In this document: positions 35,223 to 44,889 of the stretch, piece by piece | Layout of the letters: every line of letters begins with the position of its first letter | Numbering within the stretch: position 1 is the stretch's first letter | NCBI RefSeq assembly: GCF_001648175.1 | Contig: NZ_CP015243.1 | Location: 3,968,001 to 4,032,000, forward strand | DNA from: Halotalea alkalilenta | GTDB taxonomy: Bacteria > Pseudomonadota > Gammaproteobacteria > Pseudomonadales > Halomonadaceae | DNA: 64,000 bases | Reading direction: 5' to 3' | Notes under the pieces: model-generated | What the model was told of the DNA's origin: nothing | Databases searched by the model: none | What the model saw: the letters and a program-made list of their open reading frames with translations, nothing else | Program-made: the position numbers and the translations under genes

Positions 35223-36173
35223 TCAGAGCATCTTGCTGATCAGCCCTTCGAGCTTCTCCTGGTCTTCGGCGAACTTGCGAATGCCTTCGGCCAGCTTGTC
35301 ATTGGCCATCGCATCCAGCCCGTGCTGCCAGCGGAACTGCGCTTCGCTGATCGGCTCCACCTTGCCTTTTTCGCCGCTGCCGGTGTCGGTGATCTTCTGG
35401 GTCACCTCGCCTTCGGTGGAAGCAAGCTCTTCGAGCAGCTGGGGAGAGATGGTCAGGCGATTGAGCCCGGCCAGCGCCAGGATCTGCCCGGTGTTACGGA
35501 AGCTTGCGCCCATCACCACGGTGTCGTAGGCATACTCTGCCGCGTACTTGGCGACCCCGCGAACGAACAGCACGCCCGGATCGTTTTCGGCGGTGTAGTC
35601 CTGACCGGTCTCCTTCTTGAACCAATCGGTGACCCGGCCAACGAACGGCGAAATCAAAAACACCCCCGCCTCGAAGCAGGCCCGCGCCTGAGCGTCGCTG
35701 AACAAAAGCGTCAGGTTGCACTGGATGCCTTCCTTCTCGAGCACCTCGGCGGCGCGGATGCCTTCCCAGGTCGAGGCCAGCTTGATCAGCACCTTGTCCT
35801 TGGGAACGCCGATCCGGTCGTACATCTCGATCAGCTTGTGCGCCTTGGCGATGCTCGCCTCCTGGTCATAGGAGAGCTTGGCCGCCACCTCGGTGGAGAC
35901 CCGGCCGGGCACGATCTTGGAGATTTCCGCACCCATCGCTACCGAAAGCTTGTCGACCGCGTGATCGATGCGCTCATCGCCGCTGGCCTCACTCGCCGCC
36001 TCGGCCAGGGTCTTCTTGATCAGTTCCTGGTAGCCGGGCAGATCGAACGCCTTGAGGATCAACGACGGGTTGGTGGTGGCGTCGACCGGCTGATACTTCT
36101 TGATCGCCTCGAGATCGCCGGTATCAGCGACCACTTTGGAGAGTTGCTTGAGCGATTCCAACTGCGTCGTCAT
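35223..36173 (-). CDS. tal: Transaldolase
   Basis: A 316-residue TalB-type enzyme of the non-oxidative pentose phosphate pathway, moving a dihydroxyacetone unit from sedoheptulose 7-phosphate to glyceraldehyde 3-phosphate. Signature [12 protein letters not shown] and the Schiff-base lysine in [18 protein letters not shown] are intact; length equals E. coli TalB within one residue. It is flanked by its own terminator and a palindrome-bearing upstream region. With xylulokinase and the polyol genes nearby it supports entry of pentulose phosphates into central metabolism. Confidence 0.95.
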   Translation of the reverse strand: MTTQLESLKQLSKVVADTGDLEAIKKYQPVDATTNPSLILKAFDLPGYQELIKKTLAEAASEASGDERIDHAVDKLSVAMGAEISKIVPGRVSTEVAAKLSYDQEASIAKAHKLIEMYDRIGVPKDKVLIKLASTWEGIRAAEVLEKEGIQCNLTLLFSDAQARACFEAGVFLISPFVGRVTDWFKKETGQDYTAENDPGVLFVRGVAKYAAEYAYDTVVMGASFRNTGQILALAGLNRLTISPQLLEELASTEGEVTQKITDTGSGEKGKVEPISEAQFRWQHGLDAMANDKLAEGIRKFAEDQEKLEGLISKML

Positions 36174-36311
36174 ATCTGCCTCCTGGTTGGTGTCCGGAAG
36201 TGGAACGGGCCGCCCTGGCGCCGTCTCACCCGCGCGAATGGAGCGCGAAACAGGTAGTCAAATAACGACATCCTGGTCGCCGCGTCGATCCGTGCGCCTC
36301 TTCCGAGACCG

Positions 36312-36328
36312 TCGATAACGATTATCGA
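36312..36328. promoter_or_regulatory. Palindromic operator-like site upstream of transaldolase
   Basis: TCGATAACGATTATCGA is a 17-bp palindrome (8-bp arms around C/G centre), 139 bp upstream of the tal start. Read leftward it is close to the Fur 7-1-7 pattern TGATAATNATTATCA (three mismatches) and also to LacI/HexR-style operators. Which protein binds is open. Confidence 0.4.
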
Positions 36329-36424
36329 TCCTATCTCATCACCGGGGCATGCGCTCGCATCGATACACCCCGATGACACTATATGATCCGTATGATTACT
36401 ACATTAGGACGTTGTACACCCGGT

Positions 36425-36766
36425 TCAAGTCAACCGCTTGGCGTAGCTCGCGCGCTCCATTTCGATCACCTCGCAGGTCACCGAACAGCGCGATCCCGCC
36501 TTGGCCGCCAATGCCTCGACCATGCGCTCGGCGAGCGCGCGGCGCTGCTCCAGCGAACGCCCATCGAGGATCCTGAGCTGGAGGTGGATGAAATCGTGCT
36601 CTTCGAGCCCGAGACGCTGCTCGGCGTAGCCGATCGCCCGGGTCTTGATCGCCTCGGGAGCGAACAAACCGGCACCGAGCATCGCTCGATGCGCGAGCTC
36701 GACCAGTACCGCGGGATCGAAGCGTGGCGGCTGGGTCTGGGAGTACTCGATCACGCAATGCGGCAT
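36425..36766 (-). CDS. 5-carboxymethyl-2-hydroxymuconate delta-isomerase-like tautomerase
   Basis: A 113-residue protein of the CHMI/4-oxalocrotonate tautomerase superfamily. The start MPHCVIEYS gives the N-terminal proline that acts as catalytic base after methionine removal, so ATG 36766 is chosen over the upstream ATGs. The segment GYAEQRLGLEEHDFIHLQLRILDGRS matches HpaF-type proteins. In E. coli C HpaF acts in homoprotocatechuate breakdown, but no other hpa gene is present. It lies 84 bp downstream of the xylulokinase gene and may be co-transcribed with the polyol operon; its role there is unknown. Confidence 0.8.
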   Translation of the reverse strand: MPHCVIEYSQTQPPRFDPAVLVELAHRAMLGAGLFAPEAIKTRAIGYAEQRLGLEEHDFIHLQLRILDGRSLEQRRALAERMVEALAAKAGSRCSVTCEVIEMERASYAKRLT

Positions 36767-36850
36767 GGGAATTCTCATGGCAAAGGATGCGGCTCGACGA
36801 AGACGTCGAGCCATCAGTCTAGCAGGCGATAGGCTCAGCGGTGGATGGCG

Positions 36851-38353
36851 TCATTCAGCTCGAGTGGCCGGGTAGCGCTGTCCGAGGATCTCGAGATAGC
36901 GCGCGTAGGCTTCGGCATAGCCCGCCACCCGCCCGGCATCGGGTCGGGTCAGCGTCTCCTCGCGCAGTCCCACCGCCCGCTCGCAGAGACTTTCGAGGAT
37001 GAGCGACTCGCCCGCCTGCCGGCGCTCGTACCAGATCGCCTGGAGCGCAGCGCCGAGTGCCGCGGCCTCGCCGATCTCCGGACAGGCCAGCTCGACGTCC
37101 ATCACATCGCTGACCATCTGCCGCCAGACCGCGCTCTTCGCTCCACCGCCGACGAGCCGCACCCTGCTCGGGTGTCCGGTCAGGCGACTGAGTTCGTCGA
37201 ACCCGTAGCGCAGTCCGAAGGTCGCCCCCTCCATCACCGCGCGGCAAAGATTCGCCGGGGTGAAGTTATGGCTGCCGAGCCCCTCGAAGGTCGCCATCGC
37301 CTCGGGCAGCGGCGGCACTCGCTCGCCGTTGAAGAACGGCAGCACGGTGATCCCGCCCGCCCCGACCGGCGCATCGATGGCGGCGGCGTTGAAACGCTCG
37401 ATGTCGTAGCCGAGCAGTTCGCGGACCAGCGTCGTCGCCGAGGTCACGTTCATGGTGCAGATCAGCGGCAGCCAGCCCCCGTGACTCGAGCAGAAGTTGG
37501 CCACCAGTCCGTTGCTGGAGATCGCTGGATGCTCGCTCGCAGCGTAGAGAGTGCCGGAAGTGCCGAGACTGATCGTCATGGTGCCTGGCACGATGTTGCC
37601 GGTACCGATCGCCCCCATCATGTTGTCGCCGCCGCCGGAGGAGACCACCACTTGAGGGCCAAGCCCGAGCCGGCGGGCGATCTCGGGGCGCAGCCGCCCA
37701 GCCGGGGCGTCGGGTTCGATCAGCCGCGGCAGCACCCGGTCGGGGTCGAGCTCGGGAGCGATCAGGGCGAAGGTGTCGAGCGACCAGCAGCGCTCGCGGG
37801 TGTCGAAGTAGCCGGTGCCCGAGGCATCGCCATACTCGGCCACCCGCTCGCCAGTGAGATAGTAGTTGAGGTAGTCGTGGGGCAGCAGCAGCGTCTCGAT
37901 GCGCGCATAGGCGTCGTAGTGATGCTTGCGCAGCCAGGCGACCTTGGAGGCGGTATAGCCCGTCTGCAGCACCAGCCCGAGCCGTTCGAGGCAGCCGCGC
38001 TCGCCGCCCAGCGCCTCGATCAGCGCGTCGTTCTCACGCACCGACTCGGTATCGCACCAGAGCTTGCCCGGATGTACCGGCCGTCCCTCGGCATCCAGCG
38101 CGACCATGCCGTGCTGCTGGCCGGAGACACCGATCGCGCGTACCGCGCTACCGTCGACGCCGGCGCGCTCGAGCGCCTCTGCGAGCGCCGCTTCGAAGGC
38201 CGAGACCCATTCGTCCGGATCCTGCTCGCGGCGACCGTGATCGCCCTGGATCATCGAGTGAGGACGAGCGGCCTCGCCAAGGATCTCGAGCCGTTCGCCA
38301 TCGAGCACCACGACCTTGGTACTCTGGGTGCCGCAGTCTACGCCTATGTACAT
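36851..38353 (-). CDS. xylB: Xylulokinase (XylB/MtlY)
   Basis: A 500-residue FGGY-family kinase forming xylulose 5-phosphate from D-xylulose. Signatures: YIGVDCGTQSTKVVVLD (phosphate 1 loop), IGVSGQQHGMVALD, LWCDTES, HDYLNYYLTG, SLGTSGTLYAAS (phosphate 2) and the adenosine motif RLVGGGAKSAVWRQM. ATG 38353 is chosen because the family begins MYIGVD. It is the last core gene of an operon ordered as mtlE-F-G-K-D-Y of Pseudomonas fluorescens, where MtlY handles xylulose produced from D-arabitol by MtlD. Confidence 0.93.
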   Translation of the reverse strand: MYIGVDCGTQSTKVVVLDGERLEILGEAARPHSMIQGDHGRREQDPDEWVSAFEAALAEALERAGVDGSAVRAIGVSGQQHGMVALDAEGRPVHPGKLWCDTESVRENDALIEALGGERGCLERLGLVLQTGYTASKVAWLRKHHYDAYARIETLLLPHDYLNYYLTGERVAEYGDASGTGYFDTRERCWSLDTFALIAPELDPDRVLPRLIEPDAPAGRLRPEIARRLGLGPQVVVSSGGGDNMMGAIGTGNIVPGTMTISLGTSGTLYAASEHPAISSNGLVANFCSSHGGWLPLICTMNVTSATTLVRELLGYDIERFNAAAIDAPVGAGGITVLPFFNGERVPPLPEAMATFEGLGSHNFTPANLCRAVMEGATFGLRYGFDELSRLTGHPSRVRLVGGGAKSAVWRQMVSDVMDVELACPEIGEAAALGAALQAIWYERRQAGESLILESLCERAVGLREETLTRPDAGRVAGYAEAYARYLEILGQRYPATRAE

Positions 38354-38485
38354 GAGCGACCTCGCATGCAACCGGCCCGTTGGCCGGCTTGATGGAGGAA
38401 TTGTTTCATGCGCTGGCGAACGACGGCGAACATGAAGCAGTGAACTTTAGTCTAACTATCCATCCTGCTTCGTCGTCGCCGCGCT

Positions 38486-39985
38486 TCAAGCCGGCCGCTC
38501 GACTCGTTTTTCAAGCGACTCGAGGGTCGCGCGCGCGCCATGCTGATGCAGCGAGTCGAGCGCCCAGCGATAGGCCTCGACGAAACGCGGATCCGAGCTG
38601 AGATCGCCGAACAGCCGCCGGTTGCGGATGAATGCCTCAGGCTCTTCGCGGTTGCGCGCGGCAAGCGCCATCAGGCTCTCCTTCAGTCGATCGACCACTT
38701 CGATCGGCTCGCCGTTCTCATCGACACCCTCGGCATAGCGCGCCCAGCTCGCCACCACCGCCGCCGAGCGGCGGATATCGCCGCCGGACGCCAGGCGCTC
38801 CCGGATCACCGGCACCAGCCACTTCGGGATCCGGTCGGAACTCTCGGCGCACAACCTCGCCAGGGTGTCGCGGATCGCCGGATTGGCGAAGCGCTCGATC
38901 AGGGTGTGGCGATACTGGTCGAGATCGACCCCCGGCACCGGTGCCAGCGTCGGCGTCGCCTCCTCGACCATGTAGCCGAGCAGGAAGTCGACGAACAGCG
39001 GGTCCTGGCACACCTCGTGGGCGTAGCGGTAACCGCACAGGTAGCCGAAGTAGCACAGCGCCTGGTGGCTTGCATTGAGCAGCCTGAGCTTCATCAGCTC
39101 ATAGGGCACGACGTCGTCGACCAGCTGCACACCGACCCGCTCCAGCGCTGGCCGGCCGAGCTTGAAGTGATCCTCGAGCACCCACTGGGTGAATGGCTCG
39201 CAGACCACCGGCCAGGCATCGTCGATGCCGAAGGTCTCGCGCACCAGGCGGCGATCCTCGTCGGTGGTCACTGGGGTGATCCGGTCGACCATGGCGTTGG
39301 GGAAGCACACCTCGGCTTCCATCCACTCGGCCAGCGCCGGCGACTTGCGCCGCGCGAAGGCGAGGAACATCTTGCGCGCGACGTCGCCGTTACCCTGGAT
39401 GTTGTCGCAGGACATCACGGTGAAAGGCGCGCGACCCGCAATCCTGCGCGCGTCGAGAGCAGCGCAGATCAGCCCGAAGGTGGTGCGCTGCGGTGCGTCG
39501 CTGAGGTCATGGATGACGCCGGGATCGTCGAAATCGAATTCGCCGGTGCTGGGATCGAAGTTGTAGCCACCCTCGGTGATCGTCAGCGAGACGATCCGCG
39601 TGCGCTCCTCCACCATCCGCTCGATCACCGCACGCGGATCCTCGGGTGCATAGAGGTAGTCGACCAGCGAGCCGATCACACGCGCCTCGATCGCACCATC
39701 CGGGTGCTTGAGCACCAGGGTGTAGAGGCCATCCTGGGACTCGAGCGCCTGTTTCATCCGTCGGTCGCTTTCCATCACGCCGACCCCGCAGATGCCCCAG
39801 TCGAGCGCCTCTTCGTCTTCGGACATCAAGGTATCGAGATACATCGCCTGATGGGCGCGGTGGAAGCCGCCCACACCGAAGTGGACGATCCCGGTCCCGA
39901 CTCGATCGCGTGGATAGCCGGGAACCGTGACATTGGCGAGACCTGCAAGCTCGTCCAGAGCGCTGGCGTCGAGTTTCAGCATCAT
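38486..39985 (-). CDS. mtlD: Mannitol/arabitol 2-dehydrogenase, long-chain polyol dehydrogenase family (MtlD)
   Basis: A 499-residue NAD-dependent enzyme oxidising D-mannitol to fructose, D-sorbitol, or D-arabitol to xylulose. The nucleotide-binding region shows IVHFGVGGFHRAHQAMYLD; the catalytic lysine motif K-x4-N-x2-H is present as KLRLLNASHQAL; CDNIQGNG is also typical. It lies between mtlK and xylB on one strand (gaps 69 and 132 bp). Two ATGs (39985, 39982) follow GGGGAG; either fits. Distinguishing mannitol from arabitol preference is not possible here. Confidence 0.92.
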   Translation of the reverse strand: MMLKLDASALDELAGLANVTVPGYPRDRVGTGIVHFGVGGFHRAHQAMYLDTLMSEDEEALDWGICGVGVMESDRRMKQALESQDGLYTLVLKHPDGAIEARVIGSLVDYLYAPEDPRAVIERMVEERTRIVSLTITEGGYNFDPSTGEFDFDDPGVIHDLSDAPQRTTFGLICAALDARRIAGRAPFTVMSCDNIQGNGDVARKMFLAFARRKSPALAEWMEAEVCFPNAMVDRITPVTTDEDRRLVRETFGIDDAWPVVCEPFTQWVLEDHFKLGRPALERVGVQLVDDVVPYELMKLRLLNASHQALCYFGYLCGYRYAHEVCQDPLFVDFLLGYMVEEATPTLAPVPGVDLDQYRHTLIERFANPAIRDTLARLCAESSDRIPKWLVPVIRERLASGGDIRRSAAVVASWARYAEGVDENGEPIEVVDRLKESLMALAARNREEPEAFIRNRRLFGDLSSDPRFVEAYRWALDSLHQHGARATLESLEKRVERPA

Positions 39986-40054
39986 CTGCTCCCCAGGCGC
40001 GCGGTGGCGCGCCGAACGAGCCGACGCCTAGCGCCGGCATGGATGTGGTGGTGT

Positions 40055-41182
40055 TCAGCCCAGTGCGACGGAGGACTCGGTACGCGGTGCCGCCTGGATA
40101 CCCAGCGAGTGCTCCCGCTCGAGATCGAAAAGATGCAGGTATTCGACGTCGCACTCGAGCGTCAGTTCGTCGTCGACCTCGACCTGGGACCGACCCTCGA
40201 GCTGCGCGGTGATCCTGGTTTCGCCCACCCGCAGATGGACCAAGGTCACCGCACCGAGCGGCTCGATCACCTCGACCCGGCCTGAAAGCCGCCCGGCGCT
40301 CCCGCCCGACTCAGCGCGCGTTGGCCTGAGATGCTCAGGGCGCACACCGACCCATACCGCCTCTCCCTCATCGACCTGGTCGAGCAAGGCCTGCGCGGGA
40401 GCGAAACCGCATCCCTCGCCATCGATGCGCGCACCGCGCCGCGTAGCCTTGAGGAAGTTCATCGACGGGGTGCCGATGAACCCGGCGACGAACATGTTGA
40501 CCGGGGAGTCGTAGAGTTCGTTCGGCTTGCCGATCTGCTGGATCTTGCCGTCGCGCATCACCACGATCCGCTCGCCCATGGTCATGGCTTCGACCTGGTC
40601 GTGGGTGACGTAGAAGGTGGTGACCTTGAGCCTGCGATGGAGCTTGACGATTTCCGAGCGCATCTCGACCCTGAGCCGGGCGTCGAGATTGGACAGCGGC
40701 TCGTCCATCAAAAACACCCTGGGCTCGCGCACGATCGCCCGGCCCAGCGCGACACGCTGGCGCTGCCCGCCGGAGAGCGCGCGGGGCTTGCGATCGAGCA
40801 GATGCTCGATGTCGAGGATCTTGGCCGCCTCCAGCACCCGCTGGCGAATCTTCGCCTTGTCGAGCTTCTTGAGCTTGAGACTGAACGCCATGTTGTCGTA
40901 GACGCTCATGTGCGGGTAGAGCGCGTAGGACTGGAACACCATGGCGATGTCGCGATGCTTGGCCGGTACGGAGCTCACGTCCTCGTCATCGAACAGGATC
41001 TCGCCGCCGGTATTGAGTTCGAGCCCGGCGATCATTCGCATGGTGGTGGTCTTACCGCAGCCGGAGGGCCCGACCAGCACGATGAACTCGCCGTCCAGCG
41101 TGCGCAGGTCGAAGCCTTCGACGGCATTGGCGCCCTTGTCGCCGTAGCGTTTGCTGACACTCTTCAATTCGACGATGGCCAT
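40055..41182 (-). CDS. mtlK: Polyol ABC transporter ATPase MtlK
   Basis: A 375-residue MalK/UgpC-type ATPase. Walker A GPSGCGKTT, signature LSGGQRQRVALGRAIVR, Walker B VFLMDEPLSNLDARL and switch histidine in FYVTHDQVEAMTMG are intact. The C-terminal OB-type (TOBE) domain, about residues 240-370, carries VGVRPEHLRPT. It energises import of mannitol/sorbitol/arabitol by MtlEFG. It lies 52 bp after mtlG. Confidence 0.93.
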   Translation of the reverse strand: MAIVELKSVSKRYGDKGANAVEGFDLRTLDGEFIVLVGPSGCGKTTTMRMIAGLELNTGGEILFDDEDVSSVPAKHRDIAMVFQSYALYPHMSVYDNMAFSLKLKKLDKAKIRQRVLEAAKILDIEHLLDRKPRALSGGQRQRVALGRAIVREPRVFLMDEPLSNLDARLRVEMRSEIVKLHRRLKVTTFYVTHDQVEAMTMGERIVVMRDGKIQQIGKPNELYDSPVNMFVAGFIGTPSMNFLKATRRGARIDGEGCGFAPAQALLDQVDEGEAVWVGVRPEHLRPTRAESGGSAGRLSGRVEVIEPLGAVTLVHLRVGETRITAQLEGRSQVEVDDELTLECDVEYLHLFDLEREHSLGIQAAPRTESSVALG

Positions 41183-41234
41183 GGGCTCGGGCTCCGGTTC
41201 GCTGAGTGAATGGGAGAAGACTGCGCGAGGAGGG

Positions 41235-42083
41235 TCATTTCACCGCCCCGAAGGTCAGGCCGCGGACCATCTGCCGCTGGGCGCACCAGCCCAGCACCAC
41301 GATCGGTGCGACCGCGAGCACCGAGCCGGCGGAGAGCTTGGCCCAGTAGAGCCCTTCGGCGCTCCTGAACGAGGCGATGAAAGCGGCCAGCGTCGAGGCC
41401 TGGTGGTTGGTGACCATGATGCTCCAGAACGATTCGTTCCACGCCAGGATGGTCACCAGCAGCGCGGTCGAGGCCAGCCCCGGCAGGGCCAGCGGCAGAA
41501 TCACCCGGACCATGGTCTGGAGGACCCCGGCGCCGTCGATGTCGGCCGCCTCGATGATGTCCTTGGGAATGTCACGGAAGTAGGAGTAGACCATCCACAC
41601 CATGATCGGCAGGTTCATCGCGGTGTAGAGCATCAAAAGCCCGAAGCGGGTATCGAGCAGGCCCAGCGAGCGGTAGACCAGGAAGATCGGGATCAACACG
41701 CCGACGGCGGGAATGAACTTGGTCGAGACCATCCACACCAGGGTGAAGTCGGTACGCTTGTTGGGATAGAAGGCCATCGCGTAGGCCGCGGGAATGGTCA
41801 GCACCAGCCCGATCAGGGTCGACCCCACCGCCGTCACCAGCGAGTTCCAGGCATAGTGGTTGTAGGTGCTGCCCTGTGCCATCGCCTCGCGAAAGCTATC
41901 CAGCGTCGGGGTGAAGAACAGCTGGGGAACCAGGCTCACCGCCGTCTGTTCGGTCTTGAACGCGGTCAGCAGCATCCAGAACAGTGGGAAGAACATCAGC
42001 AGCGCCACCGCATAGGCCAGCAGGGTCAGCAGCACGCCCCCGAGGCCCTGACGCGATTGATTGATATCGACTGGGGTGCTCAT
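41235..42083 (-). CDS. mtlG: Polyol ABC transporter permease MtlG
   Basis: A 282-residue inner-membrane permease of the MalG type with six helices. The coupling loop EAADIDGAGVLQTMVRVILPLALPG is intact. Its ATG overlaps the mtlF stop by four bases (ATGA), so the two permeases are translationally coupled. Partner of MtlF, MtlE and MtlK. Confidence 0.92.
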   Translation of the reverse strand: MSTPVDINQSRQGLGGVLLTLLAYAVALLMFFPLFWMLLTAFKTEQTAVSLVPQLFFTPTLDSFREAMAQGSTYNHYAWNSLVTAVGSTLIGLVLTIPAAYAMAFYPNKRTDFTLVWMVSTKFIPAVGVLIPIFLVYRSLGLLDTRFGLLMLYTAMNLPIMVWMVYSYFRDIPKDIIEAADIDGAGVLQTMVRVILPLALPGLASTALLVTILAWNESFWSIMVTNHQASTLAAFIASFRSAEGLYWAKLSAGSVLAVAPIVVLGWCAQRQMVRGLTFGAVK

Positions 42084-43042
42084 CGGTTCGCTCCCGCATT
42101 GAGGTTGCCCGAAACGAAGCGGATCAGGAAGATCGCGAAGATGTTGGCCAGCACCACCGCCGCGATCGCGCCCGCCGAGGAGGTACCTATGTCGTACTGG
42201 AAGAAGGCGTTGAGATAGATGTAGTACGGCAGATTGGTGGTCGCGGTGCCCGGGCCGCCGCTGGTGGTGGTGTAGATCTCAGCGAACGAGGTAAGGAAGA
42301 AGATGCTCTCGAGCATCAGTACCACGTAGATCACCTGGCCGAGGTGCGGCAGCACGATGTGACGGAACTCCTGCCAGCGGTTGGCACCGTCGAGGCGCAC
42401 CGCCTCGAGCTGGTCCTCCGGCAGCGACTGCAGCCCGGTAAGCAGCACCAGGAGCGCGAACGGCGTCCACATCCAGGTGATCATGATCACCACCGAGCTC
42501 ATCGGATACTGGGCGAGCCAGTCGATCGGCTCGAGCCCAAGGCTCCTGAACACCCAGGCGAAGAGGCCATAGACCGGGTGCATCAGCATGTTCTTCCAGA
42601 TCAGCCCGGCGACCACCGGCATGACGAAGAAAGGCGCCACCGCCAGGGTCCTCGCCACTCCGCGCAGCGGGAAGGTGCGGTTGAACAGCAGTGCCAGGGC
42701 AAGACCGAAGCCGACGGTCAAAATCAGGCTGAAGAACACCAGCACCAGGGTATTGCCGAGCGCTGCCCAGAAGATCGGGTCGTCGAACAGCAGCTGGTAA
42801 TTGAGAATCCCGGCGAAGCCGCGATCCAGCGGCATCATCAGGTTGTAGTTCTCGAACGAGTAGTAGAACGTCATCGCCAGTGGCACCAGCATCCACACCA
42901 GCAGGAAGATCACGGCCGGCGCCAGCAGCCAGCGCACCGTGGTCCTGTGGGTATGATGGGAACCCCTGATCTTGCCGCGCCGGGGACGCGCTGCGACACC
43001 AGCCGGCGCCACCGTCCCTGCGTGGGCGGTTTGAGTCTTCAT
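42080..43042 (-). CDS. mtlF: Polyol ABC transporter permease MtlF
   Basis: A 320-residue MalF-type permease. A 40-residue polar N-terminus precedes six helices; the coupling loop EAVRLDGANRWQEFRHIVLPHLG is clear. ATG 43042 has AAGGAG 7 bases upstream; the frame is open to 43075 without a ribosome site. It lies 82 bp after mtlE. Confidence 0.92.
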   Translation of the reverse strand: MKTQTAHAGTVAPAGVAARPRRGKIRGSHHTHRTTVRWLLAPAVIFLLVWMLVPLAMTFYYSFENYNLMMPLDRGFAGILNYQLLFDDPIFWAALGNTLVLVFFSLILTVGFGLALALLFNRTFPLRGVARTLAVAPFFVMPVVAGLIWKNMLMHPVYGLFAWVFRSLGLEPIDWLAQYPMSSVVIMITWMWTPFALLVLLTGLQSLPEDQLEAVRLDGANRWQEFRHIVLPHLGQVIYVVLMLESIFFLTSFAEIYTTTSGGPGTATTNLPYYIYLNAFFQYDIGTSSAGAIAAVVLANIFAIFLIRFVSGNLNAGANR

Positions 43043-43124
43043 CGCGTAGCTCCTTTGCACATGATTGCTTCGCACATCGAACCCGCGACCGCGGGCCGAG
43101 AGTACCCGGCCAGCGGTCTTGCCC

Positions 43125-44435
43125 TCACTCGATATAGCCGCCTTGGGTCATCTGCCGCAGGGTGAAGGTCTGCGCCTGCTGCAGCCCCTGGTCGACGGTG
43201 GTCTGCTTGGCGAGGATGCCCGCCATGATCTGGCCGACCCTGGTGCCGATCGATTGGAACTGCGGGATCGCGACGAACTGGATGCCGGTGTAGGGCACGG
43301 GGTCCTGGGTCGGCTGGGTCGGGTCCGCCGATTGGATCGCCTCGAGCACGAATGGCGAGAAGCTGGCGGCGTCGCGATAGTTCTGGTTTTCGTAGGTCGA
43401 CTGGCGGGTGCCCGGCGGTACGCTGACCCAGCCATTGCGCTCACCAACCAGCTCGATGTACTGCTTCGATGTCGCCCACTCGACGAACGCTTGCGCCGCT
43501 TCCTGGTTCCTTGAGGAGTGGGGAACCGCCAGTGCCCAGGTATAGAGCCAGCTGGCACCGCGCTCGGTCACCTCCATCGGCGCCTGGGCGAAGCCCACCT
43601 GGTCGGCGACTTGCGAGGTATCGGGATTGGAAAGGAAGCTCGCCGCCACCGTAGCGTCCACCCACATCGCACAGTGGCCGCCGGCGAACAGCGTCGTGGT
43701 CTCGGTGAAGCCGTTGGAGGTCACCCCTGGCGGGCCGTAGTTCTCGAGCAGGTCGACATAGGTCTGGGCGGCCGCCTTCCAGGCCGGACTATCGAGCTGC
43801 GGCTGCCAGCTCTCGTCGAACCAGCGTCCGCCATAGGCGTTCACCATGGTCGAGAACACCGCTATGTTCTCGCCCCAGCCCGGGAGCCCGCGCAGGCAGA
43901 TACCATAGAGGCTGTTGCTCCGGTCGGTGAGCTGCTCGGCGAACTCAGCCATCTGGCTCCAGGTCGGCCGCTCGGGCATTTCCAGCCCGGCCTGCTCGAA
44001 CAGGTCCTTGCGATAGTAGGTCATCGACGACTCGCCATAGAACGGCAGCGCGTAGAGCTTGTCTTCGAAGCTCAGCCCTTGGCGCAGGTTCTCCAGCAGG
44101 TCCTCTTCGTCGTACTCCTCGGAAAGCGACTCGAACGGCACCAGCCAGCCGTTCTGGGCCCAGATCGGGGTCTCGTAGTTGCTCACCGTGACCACATCGT
44201 ACTGACCCGCGCTGCTTGCGATGTCGGTGGTGATCCGCTGGCGTATCTCGTTTTCCGGCAGCACCACCCAATTGACCCTGATGTCGGGATGCGCCTGCTC
44301 GAACTCTCCGGTGAGCCGCTGCATCGCGACCATGTCGGGGTTGTTGACGCTCGCCACGGTGATCTGCGTCTGCGCCTGCGCTACGCCGCCGGCCGCCATT
44401 ATTCCTACGCCAACTAGAAGCCATGACCGCTGCAT
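43125..44435 (-). CDS. mtlE: Polyol ABC transporter substrate-binding protein MtlE
   Basis: A 436-residue periplasmic protein of solute-binding family 1, with a signal peptide ending GVAQAQ-TQITVA. Features: VNNPDMVAMQRLTGEFEQAHPDI, NYETPIWAQNGWLVPF, YALPFYGESSMTYYRKDLFEQAGL and the C-terminal GERNGWVSVPPGTRQS, matching sorbitol/mannitol binding proteins. First gene of the mtl operon; its promoter should lie in the A/T-rich region to the right. No MtlR-type regulator is adjacent. Confidence 0.92.
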   Translation of the reverse strand: MQRSWLLVGVGIMAAGGVAQAQTQITVASVNNPDMVAMQRLTGEFEQAHPDIRVNWVVLPENEIRQRITTDIASSAGQYDVVTVSNYETPIWAQNGWLVPFESLSEEYDEEDLLENLRQGLSFEDKLYALPFYGESSMTYYRKDLFEQAGLEMPERPTWSQMAEFAEQLTDRSNSLYGICLRGLPGWGENIAVFSTMVNAYGGRWFDESWQPQLDSPAWKAAAQTYVDLLENYGPPGVTSNGFTETTTLFAGGHCAMWVDATVAASFLSNPDTSQVADQVGFAQAPMEVTERGASWLYTWALAVPHSSRNQEAAQAFVEWATSKQYIELVGERNGWVSVPPGTRQSTYENQNYRDAASFSPFVLEAIQSADPTQPTQDPVPYTGIQFVAIPQFQSIGTRVGQIMAGILAKQTTVDQGLQQAQTFTLRQMTQGGYIE

Positions 44436-44889
44436 CGATCGCTCCTCCGCGCCAGGCGGCGCTTACGGGGGTGAATGTGCTGCGATGGTGTGGTATCGGC
44501 ATCTAAAACGCCTTTAGCTTTTGGTCTGACTGGAATTACATGCTAGGCACCAAGCACCGAACAAAAAATCAAAAATACATAAAATAATATATAAAACATA
44601 TAGTTATAAAAAATATCCCAGCGACTCCGAATTACCTTCATAGACCAAAGACGGACAACAAACCACCATCAACGAAGAACAAAACACATCGCAAACCCGA
44701 TCTCGACAGTCGAATCTCGCCTCCACACGCGAAGCATCATTGGGTCGGGCTTAAGCTCTCCCCCCGCTATGCGGATCGGCGAACCCTTATCCCTTCGCCG
44801 TGGTCGAAGGATCATCTAGAGTGAAGATCAACCAGCGCGATGCGATCCGCCGGCACCCGCAGGCGAGACACACGACAACGAGGAAGCTC
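44436..44889. other. A/T-rich intergenic region upstream of the mtl operon
   Basis: About 450 bp without a supported gene. From 44555 to 44630 it is strikingly A/T-rich for this window (runs such as AAAATAATATATAAAACATA), far below the local GC level. It probably contains the mtl promoter and possibly bent DNA or nucleoid-protein sites. I cannot assign a specific operator. Confidence 0.45.

Noticed and set aside
36845..40285. Long plus-strand frames opposite xylB and mtlD
   Set aside because: Both are antisense to well-supported enzymes and show no recognisable motif.
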